From Gemmatimonas phototrophica (GTDB lineage Bacteria; Gemmatimonadota; Gemmatimonadetes; Gemmatimonadales; Gemmatimonadaceae), in contig CAMBRJ010000156.1 of assembly GCA_945870175.1 (NCBI GenBank), positions 1 through 7,018 on the forward strand: a stretch of DNA of 7,018 nucleotides. The letters are read 5' to 3'. This document shows positions 1 to 5,387 of the stretch, in pieces (within the stretch, counting starts at the first letter, position 1; every line of letters begins with the position of its first letter). Under the pieces are notes generated by a model. The model saw only the letters and a program-made list of their open reading frames with translations, searched no databases and was not told where the DNA came from. The position numbers were made by a program, and so were the translations under genes.

Positions 1-833
1 GATCCCGCCGACGATCCGCTCGAGCCCTGCGCGGGGTCCCACGGATTGTTGGTGCGTCCGCCAAACCACTGATCGCCGAACGCGAACTCCCCGGTGGTCA
101 GCTTTGCGACGAGCACGGCGCCGGCGCGCGTCAACCGCTGCACCACCTCCGCGTCCTCATCGATGACCCGCCGCTCGAACGGCGCCGCGCCCCAGGTCGT
201 GGGCGCGCCCTTTGCCGAGACAATGTCTTTGACGCCGAAGGGGATGCCGTGCAGGAGCCCGCGGTAGTTGCCTTGCGCCAACTCCCGATCGAGCTCACGC
301 GCCTGCGCCATGGCGCGTTCGGCGGTCAGGTTCACGACGCAGTTCAGCGACGGGTTGTAGCGGTCCAGCCGACGCAAGTACAGCTCCGTCAACTCGACCG
401 ACGACACCACGCGCCTTCGCACCAGATCCGCCATTTGGCTGATTGAGCAAAACGCAAGGTCGTCCAGGTTGGAAGGCCGCGCCTGCCGGCTCGACGCGGT
501 CGGCCGATGCACCCGCGGTGGGACGACCACCGGAAAACCCGGCACCCGAGGATTGAACAGGATCGGTGATGGGACGTCGTTGTCCGGCGGTGCCTGATGG
601 AGTGCCTCGGCCTGCGTCAGAATCCGGTTCAGCGACGCGACCATACCCTGCTGCTCCGCCTCCGTGTATTTCAACCCGGCGAGTTGTACGGCCTCGCGCA
701 CCATGGCTGCCGTGACGCGTGATTGCGTCGCCTGAGCCGCCTGCGCGAAGAGAGCGCGCGCGAACGGCTCGGAACCCACGCCCATCACGGCGAGAGCCGC
801 AAAGAACTGCCTTCGGTCTGACACGTTGATCAT
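1..833 (-). CDS. Tat-exported amidase-signature hydrolase, N-terminal part (C-terminus beyond the left edge)
   Basis: This is the first 277 codons of an amidase signature (AS) family enzyme, a serine hydrolase that cleaves carboxamide bonds. ATG at 833 is preceded by GAGGGG eight bases upstream. The N-terminus has a twin-arginine motif (SDRRQFF, residues 5-11) followed by a hydrophobic stretch ending near residue 30, which predicts export of the folded protein. A linker of about 90 residues, rich in Pro and Arg near its end, precedes the AS domain, which starts around residue 124. Within the domain, GVKD (200-203) supplies the catalytic Lys202. GSSGSSAG (270-277) is the start of the Gly/Ser-rich motif holding the cis-Ser. 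The nucleophilic Ser normally lies about 24 residues further on, so it is outside the window. The family is secure. The substrate is unknown: AS enzymes range from GatA to peptide amidases and amide or urethane hydrolases. An exported form with an extended N-terminus is unlikely to be GatA. Confidence 0.9.
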   Translation of the reverse strand, partial: MINVSDRRQFFAALAVMGVGSEPFARALFAQAAQATQSRVTAAMVREAVQLAGLKYTEAEQQGMVASLNRILTQAEALHQAPPDNDVPSPILFNPRVPGFPVVVPPRVHRPTASSRQARPSNLDDLAFCSISQMADLVRRRVVSSVELTELYLRRLDRYNPSLNCVVNLTAERAMAQARELDRELAQGNYRGLLHGIPFGVKDIVSAKGAPTTWGAAPFERRVIDEDAEVVQRLTRAGAVLVAKLTTGEFAFGDQWFGGRTNNPWDPAQGSSGSSAG

Positions 834-841
834 CTGATCAT

Positions 842-847
842 CCCCTC
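842..847 (-). promoter_or_regulatory. Ribosome binding site of the amidase
   Basis: GAGGGG on the minus strand lies eight bases before ATG 833. An overlapping ATG at 841 reads only three codons before TGA, so the site fixes 833 as the start. The site falls inside the terminal unit of the octamer-periodic repeat. Confidence 0.6.
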
Positions 848-906
848 AGCTCCGAATTTCCGCAGGTCCCCAGTTCCCCAGTTCTACATTTCTACATTTC
901 TTCATC
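843..906. repeat. Octamer-periodic tandem repeat, eight units
   Basis: Read on the plus strand, the units are CCCTCAGC, TCCGAATT, TCCGCAGG, TCCCCAGT (twice), TCTACATT (twice) and TCTTCATC. Most fit the pattern TCNNCAN(T/C). The array is degenerate but the 8-base register never slips. On the minus strand it also carries a 20-codon open frame (908-846, starting MMKKCRNVELG) that ends 12 bases before the amidase start. Because 8 is not a multiple of 3, successive copies are read in different frames, which argues against a selected peptide. Arrays of this kind are, to my recollection, dispersed between genes in some GC-rich soil bacteria. Confidence 0.75.
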
Positions 907-1141
907 ATAAGGAGGTCCGGTTCGTCACCACCGTCAGCGTACAACGAACGCTTTCACGCTCGTGTTCTGCCGCAGGGAGTTCCCATAAATTGCGACCAGT
1001 GAGGGCAGCGAAGAGGGAGACATCCGTATGTCCTCGCAGCCGCGACGTGAGGTTAGCTCGCATCGGGCGCGTTCGCCACAACTGGCCGCCACGACCGGGT
1101 CGCTCGCGGCGAGACACGCTGCAGGCGCGACGGTCGCCGTC

Positions 1142-1999
1142 TCAGAACACGACCGCCAGCGCGTTCCGCCAGCCCCCGTTCGCTTTGGCGATCGCGAGCA
1201 CGTCCATTGTGATCCCAATCGCCCAATGCAGAAAGAATCCCGGAATAAAACTGCCGGTGCGCAGGGCGAGCGAGCCAAGCAAGAGCGCCGCCGCGAACGC
1301 ACCGAAGACTTCCGGCAGCGGTTTGTTGAAGTGAATCATGACGTACGGGATCGCCATGATGAACAGCGCGTAGTGCCCGAAGCGCCGAAAGAGGGAGAAG
1401 GTCAGGAAGCCACGAAAGAACGCTTCAACCCCAAGGAATTGCAGGCCGTACGCGAGCTCGTAGCCCCAAAAGGTCAGGCCACCGGCCATCGCCCCGCGAA
1501 AGAACGGATACTTGGCTTGGAAGGAGGGCATCGTGGAGGCCGCAATCAGCAGCGGCAGCATCACGAGCCATAGTCCGACGTAGATCGGTGCGTGCGATAG
1601 CGTCCCCCGCCATCGCCATCCGAAGTCGCGCGGTGAGGCCCGAAACAGCATCGCGACCACCGTGAGCGGGATCAGGGTGCGCAGCAGCAACGACATAACG
1701 CCCCAGTACGCGTAGGGCGCGAGGTCGGCATGCGTTCCCAGTGCGCGCACCGCGAGCGGCGACAGCAGGGATTCCAGTGCCGAATTGCGATACGACTCGG
1801 GCTTGCCGAAATACTGGAAGACGATAAGCAGCAGCGTGGCCCACAGGAACACGACGACGTTCGCGCGATCGAGCTCCGGCGCGCCCGCTGGCCGTGGCGG
1901 TAGCAGTCGCGATAGAAGTCGCGGGAGCAGTCTCGGTGGCATGGGCGCGACCTGGCTCGCGGCGCGTCCGCGCGTGGGTGGCTTGCTTGGCGTTGGCAC
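1142..1999 (-). CDS. CPBP-family intramembrane glutamic protease (ABI domain)
   Basis: This is a predicted multi-pass membrane protein of 285 residues. Hydrophobic segments lie near residues 48-64, 98-119, 138-155, 174-190, 208-222 and 231-245, with a further one around 250-270. The CPBP/ABI motifs appear in order. Motif 1 is VEAFFRGF (191-198), with catalytic-type Glu192 and Arg196. Motif 2 is YVMIHF (219-224), with His223, followed by Glu230. Motif 3 contains HWAIGITMD (258-266). Classical members have Glu-Glu in motif 1; here the first Glu is Val191, a replacement I believe is tolerated in some subfamilies with a single Glu. GTG at 1999 is the longest start and has no clear ribosome binding site. 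ATG at 1942 (residue 20) is a good alternative. Residues 22-36 form an arginine/leucine repeat (RLLP-RLLS-RLLP) encoded by a 12-bp DNA repeat. Family members cleave prenylated or other membrane substrates, or process bacteriocins; the substrate here is unknown. Confidence 0.85.
   Translation of the reverse strand: MPTPSKPPTRGRAASQVAPMPPRLLPRLLSRLLPPRPAGAPELDRANVVVFLWATLLLIVFQYFGKPESYRNSALESLLSPLAVRALGTHADLAPYAYWGVMSLLLRTLIPLTVVAMLFRASPRDFGWRWRGTLSHAPIYVGLWLVMLPLLIAASTMPSFQAKYPFFRGAMAGGLTFWGYELAYGLQFLGVEAFFRGFLTFSLFRRFGHYALFIMAIPYVMIHFNKPLPEVFGAFAAALLLGSLALRTGSFIPGFFLHWAIGITMDVLAIAKANGGWRNALAVVF
1898..1933. repeat. In-frame 12-bp tandem repeat, three copies, inside the CPBP gene
   Basis: The plus-strand units are CGGTAGCAGTCG, CGATAGAAGTCG and CGGGAGCAGTCT. 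On the coding strand each encodes one Arg-Leu-Leu-(Pro/Ser) tetrad. A fourth, weaker unit follows at 1934-1945 and contains the alternative start codon ATG 1942. Copy number can therefore vary without shifting the frame, changing only the length of the basic segment before the first membrane helix. Confidence 0.7.
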
Positions 2000-2042
2000 G
2001 ATGTCAATTAAGATCGAGACGCGCGCGGGGGCAATTGCGCCT

Positions 2043-2076
2043 CAACGAACCGTTGGTCCGCCGCTACGCTAGCGGC
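2043..2076. other. Two adjacent small hairpins
   Basis: CAACG-AAC-CGTTG (2043-2055) is a 5-bp stem. GCCGCTA-CGC-TAGCGGC (2060-2076) is a perfect 7-bp stem with a 3-base loop. Neither is followed by a T-run on either strand, so intrinsic termination is not supported. They lie in the CPBP upstream region and next to the heptamer array. Confidence 0.5.
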
Positions 2077-2082
2077 ATGCGC

Positions 2083-2117
2083 CGAACACCGAACACCGAA
2101 CATCGAACACCGAACAT
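2083..2117. repeat. Heptamer tandem repeat, five copies
   Basis: Five direct units read CGAACAC, CGAACAC, CGAACAT, CGAACAC, CGAACAT, with only the last base varying between C and T. On the minus strand the array begins two bases after the stop codon of the gene remnant. It reads out as a 17-codon open frame (MFGVRCSVFGVRR...), which is a frame artefact of the 7-base period. This class of intergenic heptamer repeat is, to my recollection, common in some GC-rich environmental phyla. There are no spacers, so it is not CRISPR. Confidence 0.85.
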
Positions 2118-2119
2118 CA

Positions 2120-2320
2120 CTAGGCGCACGCGGAGACGACAGGCTCGCGCTGATCCAACAGAGCGAAGTACTCGACACCCTCGCTCGAGAACCGATGCGG
2201 ATTCAGCATCCGCACGGCACCGTCTTCGTCACCGGTTACAACCGCCTCCGTGCGCCGGTTGACGAGCAGCGCCCTCGGTCCGTCGAAAAGCCGCGACCAG
2301 TCGCCCGAGCGAACCGTCCG
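2120..2320 (-). pseudogene. Coding-like C-terminal gene remnant, no start codon, unrecognised
   Basis: A minus-strand frame of 66 codons, ending at TAG 2120-2122, behaves like real coding sequence. By hand count GC is about 71%, 50% and 79% at codon positions 1, 2 and 3, and first positions are rich in G. The peptide looks protein-like (for example SGDWSRLFDGPRALLVN and GVEYFALLDQREPVV). The frame stays open upstream into the end of the P1 peptidase gene, but the roughly 26 codons read there (to 2398) hold no ATG, GTG or TTG. The first usable start inside is at codon 36. A decayed or truncated gene whose 5' part was lost is the best explanation. The antisense frame is also open, but its codon-position pattern is less coding-like. 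I do not recognise the family; TGDEDGAVR is vaguely WD40-like, but one match of that length proves nothing. Confidence 0.4.
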
Positions 2321-2340
2321 CGGTGGGCGCGCGCGGCACG

Positions 2341-3600
2341 TCAGCGCATGCGGCCGTACTTTCGCATGGCGGCCAGCATGCGGTCCACCGGCATCGCAAA
2401 CACGCGCACGTCGTTGGCACCGGTGGTGGTCTCTGCCGCCAGCAGCGCGTTGGTGATCGCCGCCTCCGTCGCCTGCGCGGTCGCGGCGAACAACGGCGAG
2501 ATACGGTCATTGGTCAGCATCGTGAGACGCGCGGTGCTATCGGATGACCACGACTTCGGGTTGGCCGTGGAGAAGGCGACGAAGATGTCGCCCGATCCGT
2601 TATCACCGAATCCGCCCTGACGCCCGATGCCAAGGGATACTCGCGTCGCCAGACGCTTGAGTTGATGTGGGAGCAGCGGCGCGTCGGTCGCCACGACGAC
2701 GATAATGGATCCCTGATCGGTGTCGGTAACGTCGGCACCACTGGGCGCATCATCGCAGCGGCGAAGTGTCGAACCGCTCGGCAAGGGCTCGCGATTGGCG
2801 ATGCACGAGGCGAGGTCGGTGATCTCCTCGCCGACGGGCACGCCGGCGATCCGCAGGTTGCGCCGTGCGCCGAAGTTGCACTGCACCAGCACGCCAACCG
2901 TGTAGCCGCCATCGGTCGCCGAGAGCAGCCGCGACGCGGTACCAATGCCGCCCTTGAATCCGAGGCACCGCATCCCCGTCCCGCCGCCAACGACCCCTTC
3001 GGCAACCGCACCGCCGCGTGCGCCGTCGAGCGCGGACAGCACATGCTCCGGCTTCACGTGGAATCCGTTGATGTCGTTCAGCGCGCCGTCATAGGTCTCC
3101 GCCACGACCGGCAACCACCACGGCTGCAGCACGTTCTTGCGCGACACCTCCCATCGAATGATCGCGTCGCGAACCACGCCGACGCTGTGCGTGTTGGTGA
3201 TCGCGATGGGCCCCTCGAGATAGCCACTCTCCTGGATCCACGTGGTGCCCGTCATCTCGCCGTTGCCGTTCAACGCGAACCATGACGCGAAGACCGGGTC
3301 GGCGTTGTCCTTCCCGCGAGGATGCACGACCGTGACCCCGGTGCGCACCGGCCCCTGTCCGACAACGAGTTTGCCGCTGCCGGAGACCAACGTGGTGTGC
3401 CCAACCTCCACGCCCGCCACGTCGGTGATCGCGTCGAGTCGGCCCGGCGTCCCACCGATGGGCAACTTGAGGTCGTTCTCGCGCGGCTTGCGCTGCGCGG
3501 AGAGGGGAGCGACGCCAAATGCCAGCTGGCCGGCGAGCACGCCGAGACCGAGCCGGACCGCGAGCGAGCGGTGACGTAACAGGTGATTTCGAGGCATCAT
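2341..3600 (-). CDS. Secreted P1-family peptidase (DmpA-like aminopeptidase / beta-peptidyl aminopeptidase)
   Basis: The protein has 419 residues from ATG 3600. It belongs to the DmpA/P1 family of N-terminal-nucleophile hydrolases, which cut themselves into two chains and release N-terminal residues, including D-Ala or beta-amino acids, from peptides and amides. Counting from ATG 3600, residues 1-35 form a signal peptide with a basic start, a hydrophobic core (VRLGLGVLAG) and an Ala-Gln cleavage site at SAQ. The conserved N-terminal block GRLDAITDVAGVEVGH is near 53-68, the NGNGEMTG loop near 111-118 and TNTHSVG near 135-141. The self-cleavage and nucleophile site is QG|SIIVVVATDAP, with nucleophile Ser298. 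The C-terminus ends in a Tyr-Gly-Arg tail, close to the family norm. A TTG start at 3678 would add 26 residues ahead of the signal peptide and cross an inverted repeat, so I prefer 3600; ATG 3597 is equally possible. No clear ribosome binding site precedes either. The exact substrate is unknown. Confidence 0.93.
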   Translation of the reverse strand: MMPRNHLLRHRSLAVRLGLGVLAGQLAFGVAPLSAQRKPRENDLKLPIGGTPGRLDAITDVAGVEVGHTTLVSGSGKLVVGQGPVRTGVTVVHPRGKDNADPVFASWFALNGNGEMTGTTWIQESGYLEGPIAITNTHSVGVVRDAIIRWEVSRKNVLQPWWLPVVAETYDGALNDINGFHVKPEHVLSALDGARGGAVAEGVVGGGTGMRCLGFKGGIGTASRLLSATDGGYTVGVLVQCNFGARRNLRIAGVPVGEEITDLASCIANREPLPSGSTLRRCDDAPSGADVTDTDQGSIIVVVATDAPLLPHQLKRLATRVSLGIGRQGGFGDNGSGDIFVAFSTANPKSWSSDSTARLTMLTNDRISPLFAATAQATEAAITNALLAAETTTGANDVRVFAMPVDRMLAAMRKYGRMR

Positions 3601-3633
3601 GGCGAAGTCCGGTAGCGCGCGGGTAGTTACGAT

Positions 3634-3671
3634 GGCAGCGGTCGGTCCCAAGGTGCCTGCCGACCGCTGCC
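3634..3671. repeat. 12-bp perfect inverted repeat upstream of the P1 peptidase
   Basis: The arms GGCAGCGGTCGG (3634-3645) and CCGACCGCTGCC (3660-3671) are exact reverse complements across a 14-base spacer. The structure starts 33 bases before ATG 3600, so in a peptidase transcript it would be a strong 5'-leader stem-loop. It could equally be an operator for a dimeric regulator or the end of the oxidase transcript, although no T-run follows on the minus strand. Confidence 0.7.
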
Positions 3672-3727
3672 CCGTCAACGCGTCGCGAATTCCTATCCGG
3701 CTACGTCACACTCGCCGAGACGACGGT

Positions 3728-3766
3728 GCGCCGGTGGGCGACGGATGACCAGCCGCACACCGGCGC
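3728..3766 (-). terminator. Possible terminator hairpin of the oxidase transcript
   Basis: GCGCCGGTG (3728-3736) and CACCGGCGC (3758-3766) pair perfectly. After one G/A mismatch the stem continues for three more pairs (3738-3740 with 3754-3756), leaving a 13-base loop. It lies 38-76 bases past the oxidase stop. There is no T-run, so intrinsic termination is uncertain; a transcript-end stabilising hairpin is an alternative. Confidence 0.35.
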
Positions 3767-3771
3767 CATCG

Positions 3772-3808
3772 CGCGCTGTTCAGCGCGCTGCTCAGCCCAC
3801 TGGCTCAG
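3772..3808. repeat. Imperfect 12-13-bp tandem repeat at the 3' end of the oxidase gene
   Basis: The plus-strand units are CGCGCTGTTCAG, CGCGCTGCTCAG and CCCACTGGCTCAG, followed by another CGCGC. The third unit includes the oxidase stop codon (TCA at 3805-3807), so slippage here could move the end of the protein. Confidence 0.6.
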
Positions 3809-5049
3809 CGCGCGAGCCGCACCATGTGGTCGAAGTCGCCGTCGGTGGTTTCGCCCAGCGCCCGTTTCGCGATGTAATTGCCGATCACGGGCCCGTGCTT
3901 GAAGCCGTGGCCGGAGCCGCCGCCGGCGATCATCACGTTGGCCATCTCGGGGTGCCGGTCGATGATGAAATGCTCGTCGGCGGTGTTTTCGAGCTGGCAG
4001 ACGCGCGATTCGGTGATCGGTTGCCCGGCGAGCGAGGGGAAGCGCTGGGCGAGGTAGGCACGGGCGCGGCGGACTTCGGTGGCGCTGATGATGCGCTCGT
4101 CGACATCGGGGTCGAAGCTGTTGGTGCCCGTGGTGGGGCACACCTTGAAGCCGCGGCCATCGATGCTGGCGAAGCCGTAGTAGCGCTCTTCCGAGTAGTT
4201 GGGAAAGTTCGGGAAGGCGAGGCGCTGATCGCCGGACGGGAGCCCGAAGTACAGCACATCGCGTCCCGGCACCTGAATGCGCGACCTGAGTAGGGCGGGA
4301 AAGAGTTTGGGCAGCCACGGTCCGCAGGCGAACACGAAGCTGTCGGCGGCCAGACGTGAGCCGTCGTCGAGGCGCACGTCCACGAGGCGCCCACCGTCGG
4401 TGGTGCCCGGCTGCGCGCGGCTGATGCGCAGCGTCCCGCCCTTGCGCTGGAACGCCTGCGATACCGCCAGCATGGCCTGCTTGGCGCGAATGACCAGTGC
4501 GCCCGGCTCGAGCAGGCCGACCCCCATCCCCTCGGGATTCATCTGGGGGTAGCGCCGCCGCAGGTCGTCGGTGGTCATCGCCTCGAAGGGCACCGCCAGC
4601 GTGGTCAGCGTGGCCTGCGTGGCGCGCAGCGACGGCGTCCAGTCGGGGGCGAGTTGCAGCCGCCCGGTGGGGTTGAGGAGTGACACGCCGAACTCGCGTT
4701 CCCGCTCGTGCCACGCCACCATCGCCCGCTGCGCCGATCGCGCGTACAGCAGGCGATCGCCGTAGCCGCAGCGGATCTGGCGCGTTTCGTCGCCCGAGGT
4801 GGCGCGTGAATTGCCAGGGCCGTAGGCATCGAGCAGGGTGACGGCGTGTCCCATTTCGCGCAGGTGCAGCGCCGTCCAGCCCCCGAAGGCGCCCGCGCCG
4901 ATGACGACCACCGAGGCGCGTGGCGTGGTGTGCACCGCCGGACCGGACACCGAACCGGAAACCGGGTCAGTCACCGGCGGTACGAAGCGATTCACGGCGG
5001 CGAGCCCGAGGGGTGCGCTAGCGGCCTGCAGGAACGTGCGGCGATGCAT
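3805..5049 (-). CDS. Tat-exported FAD-dependent amine oxidase (monomeric sarcosine oxidase / N-methyltryptophan oxidase family)
   Basis: The protein has 414 residues. It starts with a twin-arginine signal (MHRRTFLQAASAPLG) and a linker to about residue 44. The FAD-binding Rossmann motif VVVIGAGAFGGWTALHL follows (47-63), then a Glu/Asp near the end of the second strand (DAY, 74-76). SGDETRQIRCGYGD (85-98) matches the flavin-contact segment of monomeric sarcosine oxidase (MSOX). GFKVC (300-304) places Lys302 near the MSOX oxygen-activating Lys265. VCQLENTADEHFIIDRHP (350-367) places Cys351 at the MSOX Cys315 position that covalently binds FAD. GSGHGFK (378-384) is the conserved C-terminal flavin and substrate motif. 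Family members oxidise N-methyl or other secondary amino acids to an aldehyde or imine, releasing H2O2. A Tat signal fits a flavoprotein that folds and binds its cofactor before export. No ribosome binding site precedes ATG 5049. The exact substrate is unknown; N-methyl amino acids are the best guess. Confidence 0.9.
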   Translation of the reverse strand: MHRRTFLQAASAPLGLAAVNRFVPPVTDPVSGSVSGPAVHTTPRASVVVIGAGAFGGWTALHLREMGHAVTLLDAYGPGNSRATSGDETRQIRCGYGDRLLYARSAQRAMVAWHEREREFGVSLLNPTGRLQLAPDWTPSLRATQATLTTLAVPFEAMTTDDLRRRYPQMNPEGMGVGLLEPGALVIRAKQAMLAVSQAFQRKGGTLRISRAQPGTTDGGRLVDVRLDDGSRLAADSFVFACGPWLPKLFPALLRSRIQVPGRDVLYFGLPSGDQRLAFPNFPNYSEERYYGFASIDGRGFKVCPTTGTNSFDPDVDERIISATEVRRARAYLAQRFPSLAGQPITESRVCQLENTADEHFIIDRHPEMANVMIAGGGSGHGFKHGPVIGNYIAKRALGETTDGDFDHMVRLAR

Positions 5050-5172
5050 GGCAGACGGCGGAAGGAGGGCGGAACGGTGGCCGGCAGCGGCAGCGGCGCA
5101 TGAGCGGGAGAATCTACGGCCGTTCGTTCCATGGCGTCCCCTTTTTCATCGAACGTCCTATCCCGAGCGGGC

Positions 5173-5256
5173 TCACCGTTCCAGTGGCGCCGCCAGGTCG
5201 GCGAACCCGTTCCGGATCAGGATCACCGTCGGCGTGAGGTCGAAGAGCGGGCGACG
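5173..5256 (-). pseudogene. Possible C-terminal gene relic, 27 codons
   Basis: Between an in-frame TAG (5257-5259) and TGA (5173-5175) the minus strand reads a protein-like tail (PLFDLTPTVILIRNG, then FADLAAPLER). It uses G or C at 24 of 27 third positions and is poor in G/C at second positions. Upstream, a different frame reads SGPYGPIVDLASVAR, which would fit one frameshift in a dying gene. It is short enough to be chance, and I recognise no family. Confidence 0.2.
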
Positions 5257-5311
5257 CTAGCGAGGTCGACGATCGGGCCGTATGGTCCCGAATCGTCAAC
5301 CGACCCCGAGT

Positions 5312-5351
5312 GGAATTCCTCTCCCGATACGCGACCGCTGTCCGGAATTCC
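5312..5351 (+). promoter_or_regulatory. Pair of GGAATTCC palindromes, possible operator of the D-aminoacylase-family gene
   Basis: Two identical 8-base palindromes lie at 5312-5319 and 5344-5351, 32 bases apart start to start. That is close to three helical turns, so both would face the same side of the DNA. They end 36 bases before the ATG at 5388. Identical AT-cored octamers so close together are unexpected in such GC-rich sequence. A one-mismatch copy is at 3686-3693, upstream of the P1 peptidase. Confidence 0.35.
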
Positions 5352-5387
5352 GCCGCACCTCGTCGGACCACCCTCTTTGGTGCCCCC

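Larger units (their letters stand above)
834..1141. other. Intergenic region between the CPBP protease and the amidase
   Basis: The half nearest the amidase is an octamer-periodic repeat (843-906). The remainder (907-1141) has open frames, but the best of them (905-1117, minus) shows weak third-position GC, no ribosome binding site and no recognisable motif, so I call no gene. A small perfect inverted repeat, GCGAC-G-GTCGC at 1127-1137, sits four bases beyond the protease stop codon. It is too short, and lacks a T-run, to be called a terminator. No promoter is evident. Confidence 0.6.
2000..2340. other. Intergenic region between the P1 peptidase and the CPBP protease
   Basis: From right to left it holds a coding-like gene remnant (2120-2320, minus), the heptamer repeat (2083-2117), two adjacent small hairpins (2043-2076) and the CPBP upstream region. 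In the last, the minus strand reads TTAATTGACATC directly before GTG 1999. That could be a -10-like element for a nearly leaderless transcript, but no convincing -35 partner is visible. Confidence 0.55.
3601..3804. other. Intergenic region between the oxidase and the P1 peptidase
   Basis: This 204-bp gap separates two co-directional genes. It contains a repeat cluster right after the oxidase stop, a hairpin (3728-3766), a single near copy of the palindrome seen upstream of the deacylase (CGAATTCC at 3686-3693) and a long inverted repeat (3634-3671). This content suggests separate transcription of the two genes, but no promoter can be named with confidence. Confidence 0.5.
5050..5387. other. 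Divergent intergenic region between the oxidase and the D-aminoacylase-family gene
   Basis: Both flanking genes read outward from here, so it should hold two promoters. The side near the plus-strand gene has two GGAATTCC palindromes. The side near the oxidase has a pyrimidine-rich leader and, 83 bases upstream of the oxidase start, an out-of-frame ATG (5130-5132, minus) with a good ribosome binding site (AAAAAGGGG, 5138-5146). A short coding-like stretch (5173-5256, minus) may be a gene relic. I find no convincing -10/-35 pair and no complete gene. Confidence 0.55.

Noticed and set aside
908..916. Perfect ribosome-binding-site sequence TAAGGAGGT on the plus strand
   Set aside because: No ATG, GTG or TTG lies at a usable distance downstream, and the plus strand there has no coding-like frame.
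905..1117. 70-codon minus-strand open frame ahead of the amidase
   Set aside because: Third-position GC is clearly lower than in the real genes, there is no ribosome binding site, and it contains no recognisable motif.
1028..1573. Long plus-strand open frame opposite the CPBP gene
   Set aside because: Charged, low-complexity composition with no motif; the antisense CPBP gene has full family motifs.
2083..2117. CRISPR or integron attachment site at the repeat arrays
   Set aside because: Units are contiguous 7- or 8-mers without spacers, and I found no cas gene, integrase or attC-like core sites.
2662..3285. 207-codon plus-strand open frame
   Set aside because: It is antisense to the P1 peptidase, whose conserved blocks and self-cleavage site cover the same bases.
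3601..3678. TTG 3678 as the start of the P1 peptidase
   Set aside because: It would place 26 hydrophilic residues before the signal peptide and a 12-bp inverted repeat inside the gene.
3701..4714. 337-codon minus-strand open frame overlapping the oxidase
   Set aside because: Rich in Arg, Ala and His as expected from the wrong frame of GC-rich DNA; the oxidase frame has clear FAD motifs.
5077..5103. Plus-strand GTG with AAGGAGG eight bases upstream
   Set aside because: The frame is only eight Gly/Ser/Ala-type codons long; the purine tract is more simply the complement of the oxidase leader.
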